Origin: Whalleya microplaca
Taxonomy: Eukaryota; Ascomycota; Sordariomycetes; Xylariales; Xylariaceae
Length of the DNA stretch: 64,000 nucleotides
Reading direction: 5' to 3'
Assembly: GCA_022497155.1 (NCBI GenBank)
Contig: MU385720.1
Coordinates: forward strand, 248,001-312,000
Position numbers and translations under genes: made by a program. The notes under the pieces are model-generated. The model saw nothing but the letters and a program-made list of their open reading frames with translations, ran no database searches and was not told the DNA's origin. Shown in pieces: positions 52,601 to 64,000 of the stretch. Every line of letters starts with the position of its first letter. Within the stretch, counting starts at the first letter, position 1.

Positions 52601-55600
52601 ACCATCTAATTATTTACACACTGGGTTGAGTCAACTCCATGTCGGTACCTCCTAACACTGCGTTGTTTCTTGGCATGGGAGCATGGGAGCAAGTAAAATA
52701 AACAAGTCAGGGGATTATGAAGAGAGCCAGATGGTGAATTATCTTGGTCCATGCACGTCCTCGAGCACCTTGGACATAAGCGATAGACGCCACTCGAGAG
52801 CTGTCGGGATGTTTCATATTTGAACGAAGAGGGTTCTGTGAAGCATGGGCCTTGGAGGTGGCTGCAAGTTTGTGAAGTCTGGGGGTTATCCTCTTCATCC
52901 TACGGGTTCGCTTGGCCAGTGTCTTCACAAGCTGTCACACCAGACCCCACTTGCGATAGATTAACTCGTCTCTGTACTTATTAGTTCGTGCCCCCTAAGG
53001 GAGGCCCTAGTGTCCATGGACCTGGTTTAGGGGGCTCTCCTGTACTGTACAATGAATGATACGGGCGAGACAACAAACGGTAATGCTTCGAATCCTTTGC
53101 TCGGCCGAGTGATTAGCATGTCTTAGTCCCCTCCATCTGATGAAGTCGAGTCATTCAAAGAGACTCCTAAGCCGCCTGTAGTCGGCGATAGGATATAGAA
53201 CGCGCACCAAGGCTAGAGATCGCTTTGTCTACAAGCTTATGATAGTAGCGGAAGGAATCTAGACGTATTGCTGTTGGTTGAACCTGTTCGTATGACCTGC
53301 CGAAAGCGTCACTGGATGTGGAGGTGTGTTCATCATGTATTATGTTCAATACGGAGTGGCAAGGTCCCGATACCTTTACTGTGTGTCACACACTAAATAG
53401 CTCAAGCCGCTACGGCTTCGGGCATGTTCACGTTCACACTTTATCGCGATTGATGATGCAAAATTGCTGGGTCACTTCTGATGAGAAATGAAAGCAAGGA
53501 TGATGTGGTCGACACTTAGTCACCGATAGACTCTGAGCCCTGGTTGGTGTGCCCCTGAATGGGCAGAATGCTGTGAATGTGCCAGTAAAAGAACCCTCTG
53601 GGAAATGAATCATTCTTCACCTATGCGCCATGAAATGACGCTGTTTCGGCCAGAGCACCCGCATAACCCTACCTGCCTAGGGTATACTGGTCGCTTAGGA
53701 TGCCCTAACGGGGTGCTAGAATGCTCCTCTGCCGTCTTGTCGCTCTACGCGATAGACATACAGAGGAAAGTAAACACCTAGAAAAAAGTATGGATAACAT
53801 TCCATCAAGTCCTTAATAGTTACCACGTTATAGAGCCACATGCTTGTGGATACCGATGACTGCCGAACGATTCGTAGACGCAGATGATGCGACTGGGGAT
53901 CTGTAAGCAGCTAAATTAAGCTTGTATTTCCTTGTCGGCAAGGGCCGCTATGGACGATCGCGTCAATTATGAGTTCAGACGCGGTCTGCTACCAGCCGGA
54001 ACAGGCAATAATCCTATAGTGCTCCTTGGATATAGACCAACTGCATACGTACCGTAGGAGTTCAGCGCTTGTGCTCATTCTTTCGAAACGACTGACCCTG
54101 TAGGGCCGTCTATATCGGTTGCTCTATGTGGCCATGTAGTCGCCACTGACGAAGTGCACATTCATCTGTCTGATAGAGCCTTATGTATCTTGGGTTAGAC
54201 AACAGAAGCTGCTGCGAGGAACTCTATCTGGTGTGATCTTCAAGGGGGCCGGGATAGTCAGAAGGGGTACTGCGCCTGAGACCATGGCAAGGCGAACGGG
54301 TCTCAATTAGATGGGCACAAGTTCATAGACTTTGTTCGGGTGTGCTTCCATATGTCGGGTACACTGTGTACGACGCGGTCAATGTACACATATGTCCACC
54401 AGCGTCGCGATTACAAATGAGTGACCGAGGATGTTGGTTGTAAATGGTGGGCCTGCGGCGGTTATGATCATGTTGGTGCAAAAAGTCCAAAGAAGGAGAG
54501 CCAAGATCGCTTACCGGGTGACTCCTTAACATACTAGCAACTATAGACCACCAATAAGACACAAATACATCAAACAGACGCGCGGGTCTCGACGTGATCA
54601 TCGTGAGAGCTAACCGCGAAAGAGGTAAAATGTCCACTTGATGGATAATAGTCAAGTTTAGTCAAGCAGATATGGCGAGGTACATTCGAAGTCTTCTCAT
54701 AGACTTGTTGTCACATGCCCCTCAACTATAATATCATACCTGAGTAAATACACATAGCCTGCCGGATCCAACAAAAGCTCGAGCACACTGACTGCCTGAT
54801 TATCCGACTTGTAGCCCAGGGAACAACGGACCGGTCCGGGGTTAGAACTCAAATCGCTCAGCCCTATCATCTAATAATGATAACAACCAGGATTCCAAAT
54901 GTGCTTCGCAATTCTATTCGCGAATGCTTCACGACAACTTCATCACTGGCCATTGAGGAGGGTACTGGGGTTGCTTCGGGATAGATATTGATGCGCTCAA
55001 TAAGCTACACCGTATTTTAACAAAAAGACCAATTGACTACTGCATGCGATTGAGAGGATGTCTTGGCACTGCAGTTCAATTTATTTTTCGACCTGAAGTC
55101 GGTAAGAAGGCAGCATCTCGTCCTTTGGAAGGGGGAAGACCGGCACTACTGAGGCTACAGGTTTGAGTAGCACAAGCGTGGTTGATTCTGGTTGGTTACC
55201 GACAGCTTGGGTCAGCCAAATTTTAGTACCCAGTATCTCCCAGGCTTGGCCAGTCAGAGGCCGTGTTGAAGTGTGCAGTGCCACCTTAGCGCTAAGCGCC
55301 CTGCAATACGACGCAAACCCCCCATTTTACCCCTACGAGAGGACTCTGTTCACACTGTGTGCCTGCTATGTGGGCTAATGTAGCACCTAAGTAGCCAAAA
55401 GCAGCCCATGATCGCATGGTGGACCATCCATCCCGTCCCCCTCCGGCATCCCGTCATTCGATGGCTGTCCCGTCGGCAATGTCGTAATTTCTTCACTTCA
55501 CTGCACCGTCAATCCGCTTCTCCTCTTCCTCGACGCATGATGGTCGAGTCAGCGTCGCTATTATGCCGCCCAGTGGGATTGATGCGCGTCGTGTCTTAAG

Positions 55601-58600
55601 CAATCCAGAGTGTCGGGACTGACAACACAAGCATGTAAGCCCGAGAGGGGTTGTGACTACGACGTATTGCTCTACAAGAGGCCGCCTTTTCAAAGCGAAG
55701 GATCTTTTCAACGGCATCGGTCGCGGGCAATAGACGCCGGGTCGATGCAAGACCGACTATCTTTCCCCATTCCCGAGACATCTAAGCCGATGACTACCTA
55801 TCACGGCTACTTGGGGCTTAGCCTTACTATAAACGACATTGGCACCTAATCGCGACCAGTATACCCGGAAAACGACTTAGACCCCAAGACGACTATGTAG
55901 GCAGATGGTGTACCGCCTCTTGAGGGTCGCACCCCCGATGCACGATGCCTATATCATCGGCTTATACGTAGTAGATATCGTATACCCGCGCATGCTATAG
56001 CGGGCAGCTAGAGTTTCAGACTGTCAGAGTATGTATGTACGCCATGTAGGAAACCCAGTGGATCTATCTATACACGCTGCCTACAGTACATACATACGTG
56101 CATGTCTGGGCTGGTCAGCATCAGGTCACCATCAGGGCAGTGAAGTATATAAACTGTATCTCTCAATTAGACGTTGCCGCGATTGGCCGACTTATCCAGT
56201 GATACGTACAGTTTACTGCGTAGATATCCAGGTTTTATGTAGTATTGTATAAAAGTAGATAGGCACCTAACTACGGTTTAGGTAACATACCTTCTAACCT
56301 AGGGCAGGTATTTTGCCCAAGTGCCCCTCCCCGATTCATATTCGGGAGATGCAGAGGTCGTATGGGCATCGCCCCCCCTCTCAGCCCACATTCACACAGC
56401 AGAACCTATCCCACCTATTCCCCCCATCCCATCTCCCATCTCGCCCATCCCGCCCATCCTGGACCATCCACAACCCACAATCTACCACGTCGACATCCAC
56501 ATCCATCCACTTCCCAACTCACCCGATTTGAATGCCAAACGAATCCGTCCCTGTTCCGTTCCCATCTCCCATCTAGAACCCTTGTCCCTTCGCTATCTTC
56601 AGCAATTTCCCATCTCCTTGATCGTCAATACCTAGTTTGTCTATCATAGATTCGGCCTCAGACCATCACTGGGTCAGTGCTCAGCCGAGATAATGCCTAT
56701 TCGCCCGTCTTTTGTAAGCATAAGTCCGGGCCGCTCGATTAGCTCAGGCTTTGCGACTCTGGGGTAAACTTGTAAGCCGCATACAGGGTCTCTAGCGCTA
56801 TTGGCGATGAACGCCTTGATCAAGATTCGAGATACACGTACCTGCTATATACAGGCATGCATGGTCAGCCTGGTGGGCCAGCAATCTATCTTCGTTTTTA
56901 GTCACAACCTTTCGCGCTTCAAGCGAATTGGACAATCACCATCGCATGCCGCGGCCCTCGTCAGTGGGAACACTCGCTCTGCTTTCGTAGCCTGCCTACC
57001 TAGTTCTTCTAGTGGGCGCATGGGTAGGCAAGATCGTTTGGTGAAATGTACGTACATGTGCGCAGTACTGGATCCAGCACTAATAAGTTTTATTAGTCTT
57101 TTTATTACTACAGATTCCAGCCTATCCTGGCCTCGATAGAGTTTTTCTCTGGGAACTTCTGCGCATCACGTCGCTGTAGCCTAGTGGCGTCAAATCTGCG
57201 CTGATTTTAGGTACGCCGAGACTACACAGTCCTGTTCACTTTTACCCCCAAATCTTCAACTACCTCCCTAACCAATGCTTTTCAACTTACCCCACAATCA
57301 TGTGCAACTATCTCAGCTATCGTGAAGAGAGGCTGGGGAAAAGGCAAAATGAATAGCTCGCCAAGCAGTCAATGTGCAATTATAGTAACTTCATATCTAA
57401 AATATTTACAAGTTTAGCTGCTCTCTTCAAAATATCCTCCTTATTTCATATCGCAGCGGACTGAAAGACACGGAGCACAGTCCTCATTTGAACACTGCTG
57501 TTCCTTTCTTTTCATGGGCTACCTCACATGGGCTACCTCATCTATTTTGCACTCTCCTCCTACTTCTCCCATCATCACTATCTCTATGGTGAGTTATAGT
57601 TGGCATGCGGCCTTTTATGTGACCATATTGGCCTTTGAAAACTTAAAGGGTCTAAGTCGGATATGTCGGCTTATTTTTGCTCTGATGAATAATTATGCGA
57701 CGGTATTTGGACCCGCATTCGGAGGCTCTGCTGGTAGTCGCCCGTATTGAAGAGAAATAGCCAGACCGCAGACATGAGGAAAAATGCCTTGTCGAGAACC
57801 CTCTTGCTCCTCTATCGACTTAAAGTGGAGGGCAGATCTGCTGTGTGCTCTGCTACACGCTGTACACCATCTGTTCGGGTCTTCTACCCTAGTCCTTGCC
57901 TGCAAGCCTCATGCAAGTTCATGGGTTCTGTGTACTCAGTACCAGACTTGACACCGCATACTCACCTGGTACCTGGATGGACCTCGAGCTCTTGTGTCAA
58001 CAACACATTCATACAGTGCTCGTACGGTAAGCCATATGTCTATGCTACTCCTTCGCAGTCGCCTATTATTCCGTCCCCAGTCAAGATTGACGGGCCCATA
58101 TCCATATTGGCAACGTTTGCTCTGGCTGTCCACCCCCCCTGCTCGTCTCGTTGCCCCGTATTTCTTGTCATGCCAGAAATTATTCTATCACCTAGCCATT
58201 GCGTCTCTTCATCCCCCCGGACCTTCGCGCACTCGCTTCACCCATGGGCTTAAGCTACTTCCTAAGCCTTACTGAGCCCTGTATCTCCATTCCCGCAGAT
58301 GTGGTCCATACCAAAGGCCAGTGTCACCCTACTTCTGGCGCTTAATGGTCTTAATGGTCATGGTCCGAGGAAAGGACCCTTGAATCACTAGCACACACCA
58401 GAGTGTCAGTTCATCTGCCCGTAAGGGAACAAGCCGTCCTGGCTCTACGTACACCTGGGCGGCTATTCATGCATGCACCTCTTTACTTACCTGGTCCTAC
58501 CTGGTCCCCACCTACAGGAGGTGGGTTGCTCTTAGCACTGGCTAGATTCAACCCCCATGGCCGGCCCTGTCACTTGTTCGGGGAAGTACCTCGAGTGCCG

Positions 58601-58895
58601 GGATCGACGTCTGCCAGACCATGTTCCTGTACGATATGTATCGATGTACATGGTGGAGCTATGCCCATGGGACTCGAGCATGTAGCTTTCAGGAACACGC
58701 TCGACGGATTACATATGCTCCAGGGCCACCTTCATCTAGGACAAGGCTCTGGCTTTCTCTATAACACCCCTTCGCCTCCGTTTTCTACCTCTCGCTTAGG
58801 AGGTTCCCAAAAAAGCAGATTCCCTCTTCTTTCTAGTTCAAAGACCATTAATACCCTTTCTGCTGCCGTGTTATCTGCGGAACGCTTGATAGTCC
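52601..58895. other. gene desert, part 2
   Basis: Moderately AT-rich, with a CT/CCCAT-rich low-complexity stretch at about 56.38-56.60 kb and another CT-rich stretch at 58.1-58.25 kb. The last part, up to 58895, should contain the promoter and leader of the Myb-like gene. No exon, tRNA or rRNA recognised. Confidence 0.5.
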
Positions 58896-60843
58896 ATGTG
58901 CGCAGATAGCTTTAAAGAATCGTTCATTCCTCTGTCTGGCCCAACTTCCCAAGACGAACTCTCGCCCTTGACCACAGGATCACCAACCGTCCAGTACTCC
59001 CAACAACTAGCCATCACGGTCGACATGGGCGACAACGCGTATAGTCAATCAGGAGTAGCTCAGATACGTAACACACTCTCTGGAGAGTCGAGCCTACCTG
59101 AAGGTCGACAGTCCATCGCGACGCCGTCCACTTCTGCCTACAGTCAGGATATCCCAATAACTTACGCTTCGGTATGTGTAGACCCCTCGGTCACGCTGCT
59201 ATGATATGATGAACGCGGAGGCTCATTATAAACCCAGGTTGCCCCTTTCAACAGTAATAACTATTCAGTGCCGTATGATTCTTCGCTGCCCACTCCGGTC
59301 TCTGTCGCTGGGTCCCCATCCATCTCTGAACGCTCCTCCAAAGCCATGCAGTCCTATAACCAACGCAGAGAAAGCTCACAGCAGCCGACTCCCCCAGGAA
59401 CTTCACGTACATGGCAAAACTACCAGATGAATGCGCCTTGTAGCCAGTCAACATCACCGATGCCGTTACACGCTACTCCCAACGACATGTTAGAGATGCA
59501 CGGCTTAGAGACATCGAACTCTCCTGAGGACCAAGGGCAAATGATCTCAGAGCCGCAGTTCCAGTGGGGTCAATATGGCGTCTCCAGCACTGAAGCGCAA
59601 GACGATATGTCACCCCACATGGCTCATCATCCATCCGTCTTCTCAGTCTCAGTCCCTAGTGTAGCACCCACCGACTTGATGAGGCAATCGATGACTATGA
59701 ACCCTTCAAGCATGCCCCTTGCACCTGCTCCACCGCAGGTGCCTATCCTACACCACTCTCCCGATCCCCGAGATCTACCCCCTTCTGTGACTCCCATCGA
59801 CAACATGCACCACCAATACGGGGTTATGCTAAACAACTCACACGTGACGGTAGACTTCGCCCCATATAATAAGCGGAAGCCTTCCAGAGCGAGAAATGGG
59901 CGATCAGGTCGACCTGCAAAAAGAGCGCGTGTTGGAAACCGGAATCCTTCAAAGGACGGTGGCCTCGATTACCTGAATATGCCGCAAAACTCAACGACGG
60001 GCGGTGACTCAAAGGCATCACGCCCACAGACCAGGAGCATCACCCTCACAGACGAAGCTAAAGAAGCAGACCGATACCTGCTGGATCTCAGATGTCAGAT
60101 GGATGAAGGCAAGGGCAAGGGCATGTGGGATCATATCTCAAAGAAATACGAGGAACGCTTTGGGTATAAAGAACGACCGACGCTCCAAATGCAGCTCACC
60201 CGTGCGCTATTGAAGTACGCAGTGTGGCCGCCTTCTGAGGTAAGTAATCCATGGTGACATCCTTACACCAATCTCTGCAGCCAAGACTAGCTAGGGAGTA
60301 GCTGACATAAGATTATAGGATGAAGCATTAAAACGCGCTGTCGAAGAGCTAGATAAGCGCCGCTATTCAGATATAGCCAAGTTAATGAAAGAATATGGAG
60401 GCTGCCAAGCCTGGGAGTGGAAAGATGGGCACATCGTAAAGCGACTCGTCGAGTTAGGCATCGAGGAGTTCGACCCTAAAGACATTACCAAGAAACCGCG
60501 ACGAAATAAGAATGCGGCGCGTAAACAGTCGACTGGTGGGCCTTGGGCTGCTTCATCTATGCCATTTGCATACCAAGATCCGGCCCATACAGTTACCTCC
60601 GAACAGGAGGATTTGATCCTGGAGCAGTACTGTAAGGCGGAACCGGATACGCCAGAACCAAATCCCATTATCACAGAAAACAACAATTCGCAGTCCAGGA
60701 GGAGCCACGAGAGGGGCTCAGGGGAGAGCCAAAGCGAGCGAGTGGCTAAACAGGCTTGCGAACAGCTACTGGCCAAGAGGAGCGACCAGATCTATGGCAA
60801 CCTCCCTATGGGCAATGAGCACCATCATCATCACCAAATGTGA
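58896..60843 (+). CDS. Myb/SANT-like DNA-binding protein (putative transcription factor)
   Basis: Three exons: 58896-59171, 59238-60239 and 60319-60843. They give 600 aa in one frame, with introns of 66 and 79 nt (GTATGT...CCCAG and GTAAGT, GCTGAC, ATAG). Residues 1-290 are Ser/Thr/Pro/Gln-rich and disordered. A basic segment NGRSGRPAKRARVG resembles an AT-hook plus nuclear localisation signal. Two helical Myb-like units follow: residues about 360-425 (TLTDEAKEADRYLLDLR, MWDHISKKYEERFGY, LQMQLTRALLKY) and about 427-485 (DEALKRAVEELDKRRYSDIA, AWEWKDGHIVKRLVELG), the first Trp positions being partly replaced. The tail is disordered and ends with HHHHH. The family resembles fungal Myb-like proteins, but I cannot name an orthologue. 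The first ATG is used; an upstream exon cannot be excluded. Confidence 0.8.
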
Positions 60844-62111
60844 TGACGCGACACTTCCCTTTTGGCTGGACATCCAATGTTTCGAGATACCCTTTGTCAT
60901 TCTTCACTATCCTTTTCTGTCCTTTCGGAATCATCAATTTTTCCTGATTTCATCAGTCTCGCATTAAAAATACCCAAATAATGTTTTGGGATCTCTATTC
61001 AGCAACGGTCAGGAGTTGGAGATAAATTATTTCATTATTACTTTCATCTTTATCTTTATGCTGTAGAGGATCGTCTGCTCTCGCAAGAAGCTGGAACAGT
61101 GTCTGTATTTTATGTTTTGGGGGGACAGACTATACGGGCATGTGAATCTGTTCTAGGTGTATTGGGTCTTGGGGCGAGTTCCACTCAGGGTGTTTGGATG
61201 CATTGTTTTTCTTTGGTGGTATATGGCACATACGAGGATGATTCATTCCTTTAGTCAACTTGCGTGTGTATTTGTTCATGTCAAACTAGGCATTTTCATC
61301 CTGATTACAATCTCTTTGGGGCGCGCGCACATGGAAAGGTACGAATAATTTCTACTACGTTTAGAGGAAAAGGGGGGGAGGGGGCAGGGAAGATGGGCTA
61401 CGAGAATCTGGCAGGCAATGAGAGTACGAAAATTGGCGATCAAATTCTTAGGAAAAAGCATGGAGGATCGTCGTTTTGGCTGTAATTGACTACTGTTTTG
61501 ACTTCAAAATCTTCTCTTGTGAAGACCAGGTTAGGCGGTGTTCATTCTCATGTCCTTGCTACCTACGTGCTTGCATCTACTTAGTGGAATTAGAGCTTCA
61601 AATATCGCAGGCATCTCCTTGCCTCCAGCGAGCCCACCAGGAGGATCCTTAGTCCATCTCAAGTTTACTTTCTGCCCCATAAAGCGACTCGTCGCTTTGG
61701 CAGCTCAGTTTTCTAGACCGCGTCCCCGTGCCATAGACGAGCGAGCGCGATATCGAATCTCCTTTCCCCCACATCGTAGCCCCATGGCTTGGGTTCTATA
61801 TTTGGTCGTCAAGAGAGACATTCAGAAACACCATGCTCCCGTCCGCCCCCACCCGCTGGCTAGATGTCTCGCCGACTTGACCAGACTGACGGGGTACGGT
61901 GGATCACGAGACGCTGCAAGGGACAGACTTAGAACGGCGACCATCTAAATCGGAAACCTGATAGATAGATCGATACATACGTACATACATACTCACATAC
62001 GTCAAGAACACGAACGTCGTGCGGGCTTGCGCTTGCTGCGCCTGTTTCTATATTCTATATTCTACCTATATGTCCATCTATAGATCCCATCTCCTACTTA
62101 CGTACACGTAC
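60844..62111. other. 3' flank and intergenic
   Basis: Downstream of the Myb-like gene; low-complexity ATAC/ACGT words near 61970-62000. No exon seen. Confidence 0.45.
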
Positions 62112-62318
62112 CTAGTACAGCAGCAGCAACTCGCAGGCGCTCGGCTCGGGGTCCACCCGCCACGACGGCGGCCGCCACCTAAACACGAGGAAGAAGTGTG
62201 AGCAGCGGCCAGTCGCGGTGCTACCCTCGGCCAGATTCTGCTCGACAGTCTGCTGGTCCGAGGCGCGGATTTTTCTAGACGCGCTGCTGCTGAACGTGGT
62301 CGACGGATTTGTCGAATC
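62112..62318 (-). CDS. possible small ORF, 68 aa, unknown
   Basis: Not recognised. The minus-strand frame from ATG 62318 (MDSTNPSTTFSSSASRKIR) to the stop at 62112 uses many G/C-ended codons, like real genes in this window. A pyrimidine-rich stretch ending TTTAG at about 62178-62199 looks like a splice acceptor, so the end of the product is uncertain. It could be part of a larger gene or a chance frame. Confidence 0.25.
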   Translation of the reverse strand, partial: DSTNPSTTFSSSASRKIRASDQQTVEQNLAEGSTATGRCSHFFLVFRWRPPSWRVDPEPSACELLLLY

Positions 62319-62489
62319 CATCGGCCCAGTCGGGGCCCAACTAGAACGCGTAGATAGAGTGAAGCTGAAAAAGGAAGCCCCAGGAATAGGCGCTGAACCT
62401 CGTAGAAGGACGCACTCCTCACTGCGGTACCATGAGACACGGCATTGCTGAGCCAGACGCCCGCGGGACTTGACCACGTGTTGTTGCAC

Positions 62490-64000
62490 GTGCGAGATCC
62501 TGTGATTTGGCCGCTGTGCAAGTCACCTAGGATCATCGTCCTACTTTCTCCGATGGTCTATACCCCATCGTGGCCCCCAAGCTACCTACGTACGGGATCT
62601 GCGCGTGTATGTCCATACGGAGAGTTCCTAGAGACAAAGAAAGCAATCGGCACCTGAGTACACAGCACGGACACGATACAATATATCGGCAACCCAGTTC
62701 GTACATAGGTACGTATATACAAGAACTTATGCCGGAGTTGTTGCTACGACGGGTAGCTTGGGTCCCCCTCCCAAAGAATGGGATACAATGTCGGGATTGT
62801 GGGTGTAGACCTAAGTGGTGCGTGTCTCTGTTAAGGACACCGCCCCTTTGGCGATAAGTCTAAGAAACGGGGCTGACAAATCAGCCCGATAGCAAGCGCT
62901 TGCCCGCTATTGGAGCATTCAGCGACTCGAGATGGTTGCGAACCGCGGCGCTGGGAATTTGTGCATTTTACTGCGTCCTCAAGCACACCGCGGATGTGAA
63001 AACTTCCAGACGGACCGGCCTATAGAATAAAAATACATATGTACACTCGGCTGCATCTTTTTCAATTATAGTCGCATGGCCGTGCTACACTGCCCGGCAT
63101 GTATGCGGTCGTGGTTTGAGTAGGGGGGGGGGAGGGGTCGATCCTACCTTGGCACGCGGGCGTACAGGGCTGCAGGAGGAGGAGAAGGAGGAGGAGCCCG
63201 ACGGTGATCTGTGACCTACCTATCTGCATCTATGGCCTGGAATTAAGCTTCGTAGATAACCTTGCAAACGTAGGGAGTGGACTGCCAGTTAGCGGAAGAC
63301 TGCCGATGGGACGGAGATTGTATTGACCCGAGGACTCGGATCCGAGACCCGCAATCGTCGGACTCAAGGCAAGTGTTTGCGAAATTACGGGCTTTGATAA
63401 AACGTTCAGGCAAGATACGTGATTCCTGCGCGTCCATTCCCATCGCGTGTAGGTGGCGCCGAAGCCATATACCGGGAGACTGGGCCAAATAACCTGAGAC
63501 ATGAGCGTATAGCATCACTAAGCTATTTGTAAGTTAAGCTGGTAAGTGTCAACCTGGTACGATACTGGAATATAGTGTTTGATACTGTCTTGACTGTAGC
63601 ACCACCTAGTCGATGAATATCAGGCACGGACATTAGGTGAGAGAGTTTCAAAGCCCAATTTCCAAGGATAGAGCTCGTATCTACGAGTCGTTTGCTTTTC
63701 CTCTTTCGTGAAATCCGGTGTCATACAGATCGCCCTAACTAGCTCCAGATGTAAAATCAGATCATCAACAAGCTCCCCTGCTCGGTGGATACCTTATAGA
63801 ATGTTGAGCTATGCTTTCATGGAATGACCCCAAGGTCCAAGCTTCGGGATCATCATGCCGGCGACTATCACTTCATCTTAATTATTGTACTGTATGAAGG
63901 ACATCCAAATATAATGCTGGTTTCTTATGTGATTACATGTACAATCAACGTATGCAGCCAATCCAGGGGCGTCATAACCTCCACCTAACCAAAGAAGAGC
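62490..64000. other. intergenic to window end
   Basis: Gene-poor. Contains a G10 run at 63123-63132 and GAGGAGG-type purine repeats near 63175-63195. No supported exon. Confidence 0.45.

Overview
The window comes from the nuclear genome of a filamentous ascomycete (Pezizomycotina). The genes carry short introns (mostly 50-170 nt) with GTRAGT donors, CTRAC/CTAAC-like branch points and YAG acceptors. They include a kexin, a Zn2Cys6 regulator, a NACHT STAND protein and a CAP10-type glycosyltransferase, a combination typical of that group. Many TACCTAGGTA-like words between genes make me lean towards Sordariomycetes, but that is an inference. All multi-exon models were joined by hand and keep one reading frame across every junction, unless a junction is stated to be unresolved.

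Layout. 1-10.4 kb is mostly gene desert: a small hypothetical gene with a TATA box (662-1021, minus) and a 5'-truncated O-methyltransferase (2379-3191, minus). 10.4-14.6 kb is compact: a mitochondrial-type short-chain dehydrogenase (plus), a putatively N-myristoylated small HTH-type protein (minus) and an aldehyde dehydrogenase (minus). 16.2-24.0 kb holds a divergent pair: a seven-exon, 1005-residue NACHT STAND protein (minus) and a membrane-anchored CAP10/GT90 glycosyltransferase (plus). 24.7-37.7 kb carries conserved cell-biology genes: sorting nexin Snx4/Atg24 (plus), the Golgi protease Kex2 (minus) and a very large PhoD-like phosphatase (plus). 37.7-45.3 kb is gene-poor and contains a clean 518-bp TIR element (MITE) flanked by TA, plus one possible tiny two-exon gene. 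45.3-47.9 kb is a Zn2Cys6 regulator of the Leu3/WarA type with a 28-nt microexon in its zinc cluster. 47.9-58.9 kb is an 11-kb desert. 58.9-60.8 kb encodes a Myb/SANT-like DNA-binding protein, and the rest is gene-poor with one doubtful small ORF near 62.2 kb.

How the genes relate. Kex2 (late-Golgi proprotein processing), Snx4 (endosome recycling and selective autophagy) and the CAP10-type glycosyltransferase all act in or on the endomembrane system, but nothing shows they are co-regulated. The NACHT gene is an accessory, nonself-recognition-type gene with more AT-ended codons than its housekeeping neighbours. The truncated methyltransferase alone is not evidence of a biosynthetic cluster. 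The clearest unusual structures are the MITE, whose removal rebuilds a 13-bp tandem repeat at the target; the NACHT protein without C-terminal repeats; the glycosyltransferase with altered family motifs; the zinc-cluster microexon; and an 18-nt homopolymer just upstream of the KEX2 start codon.
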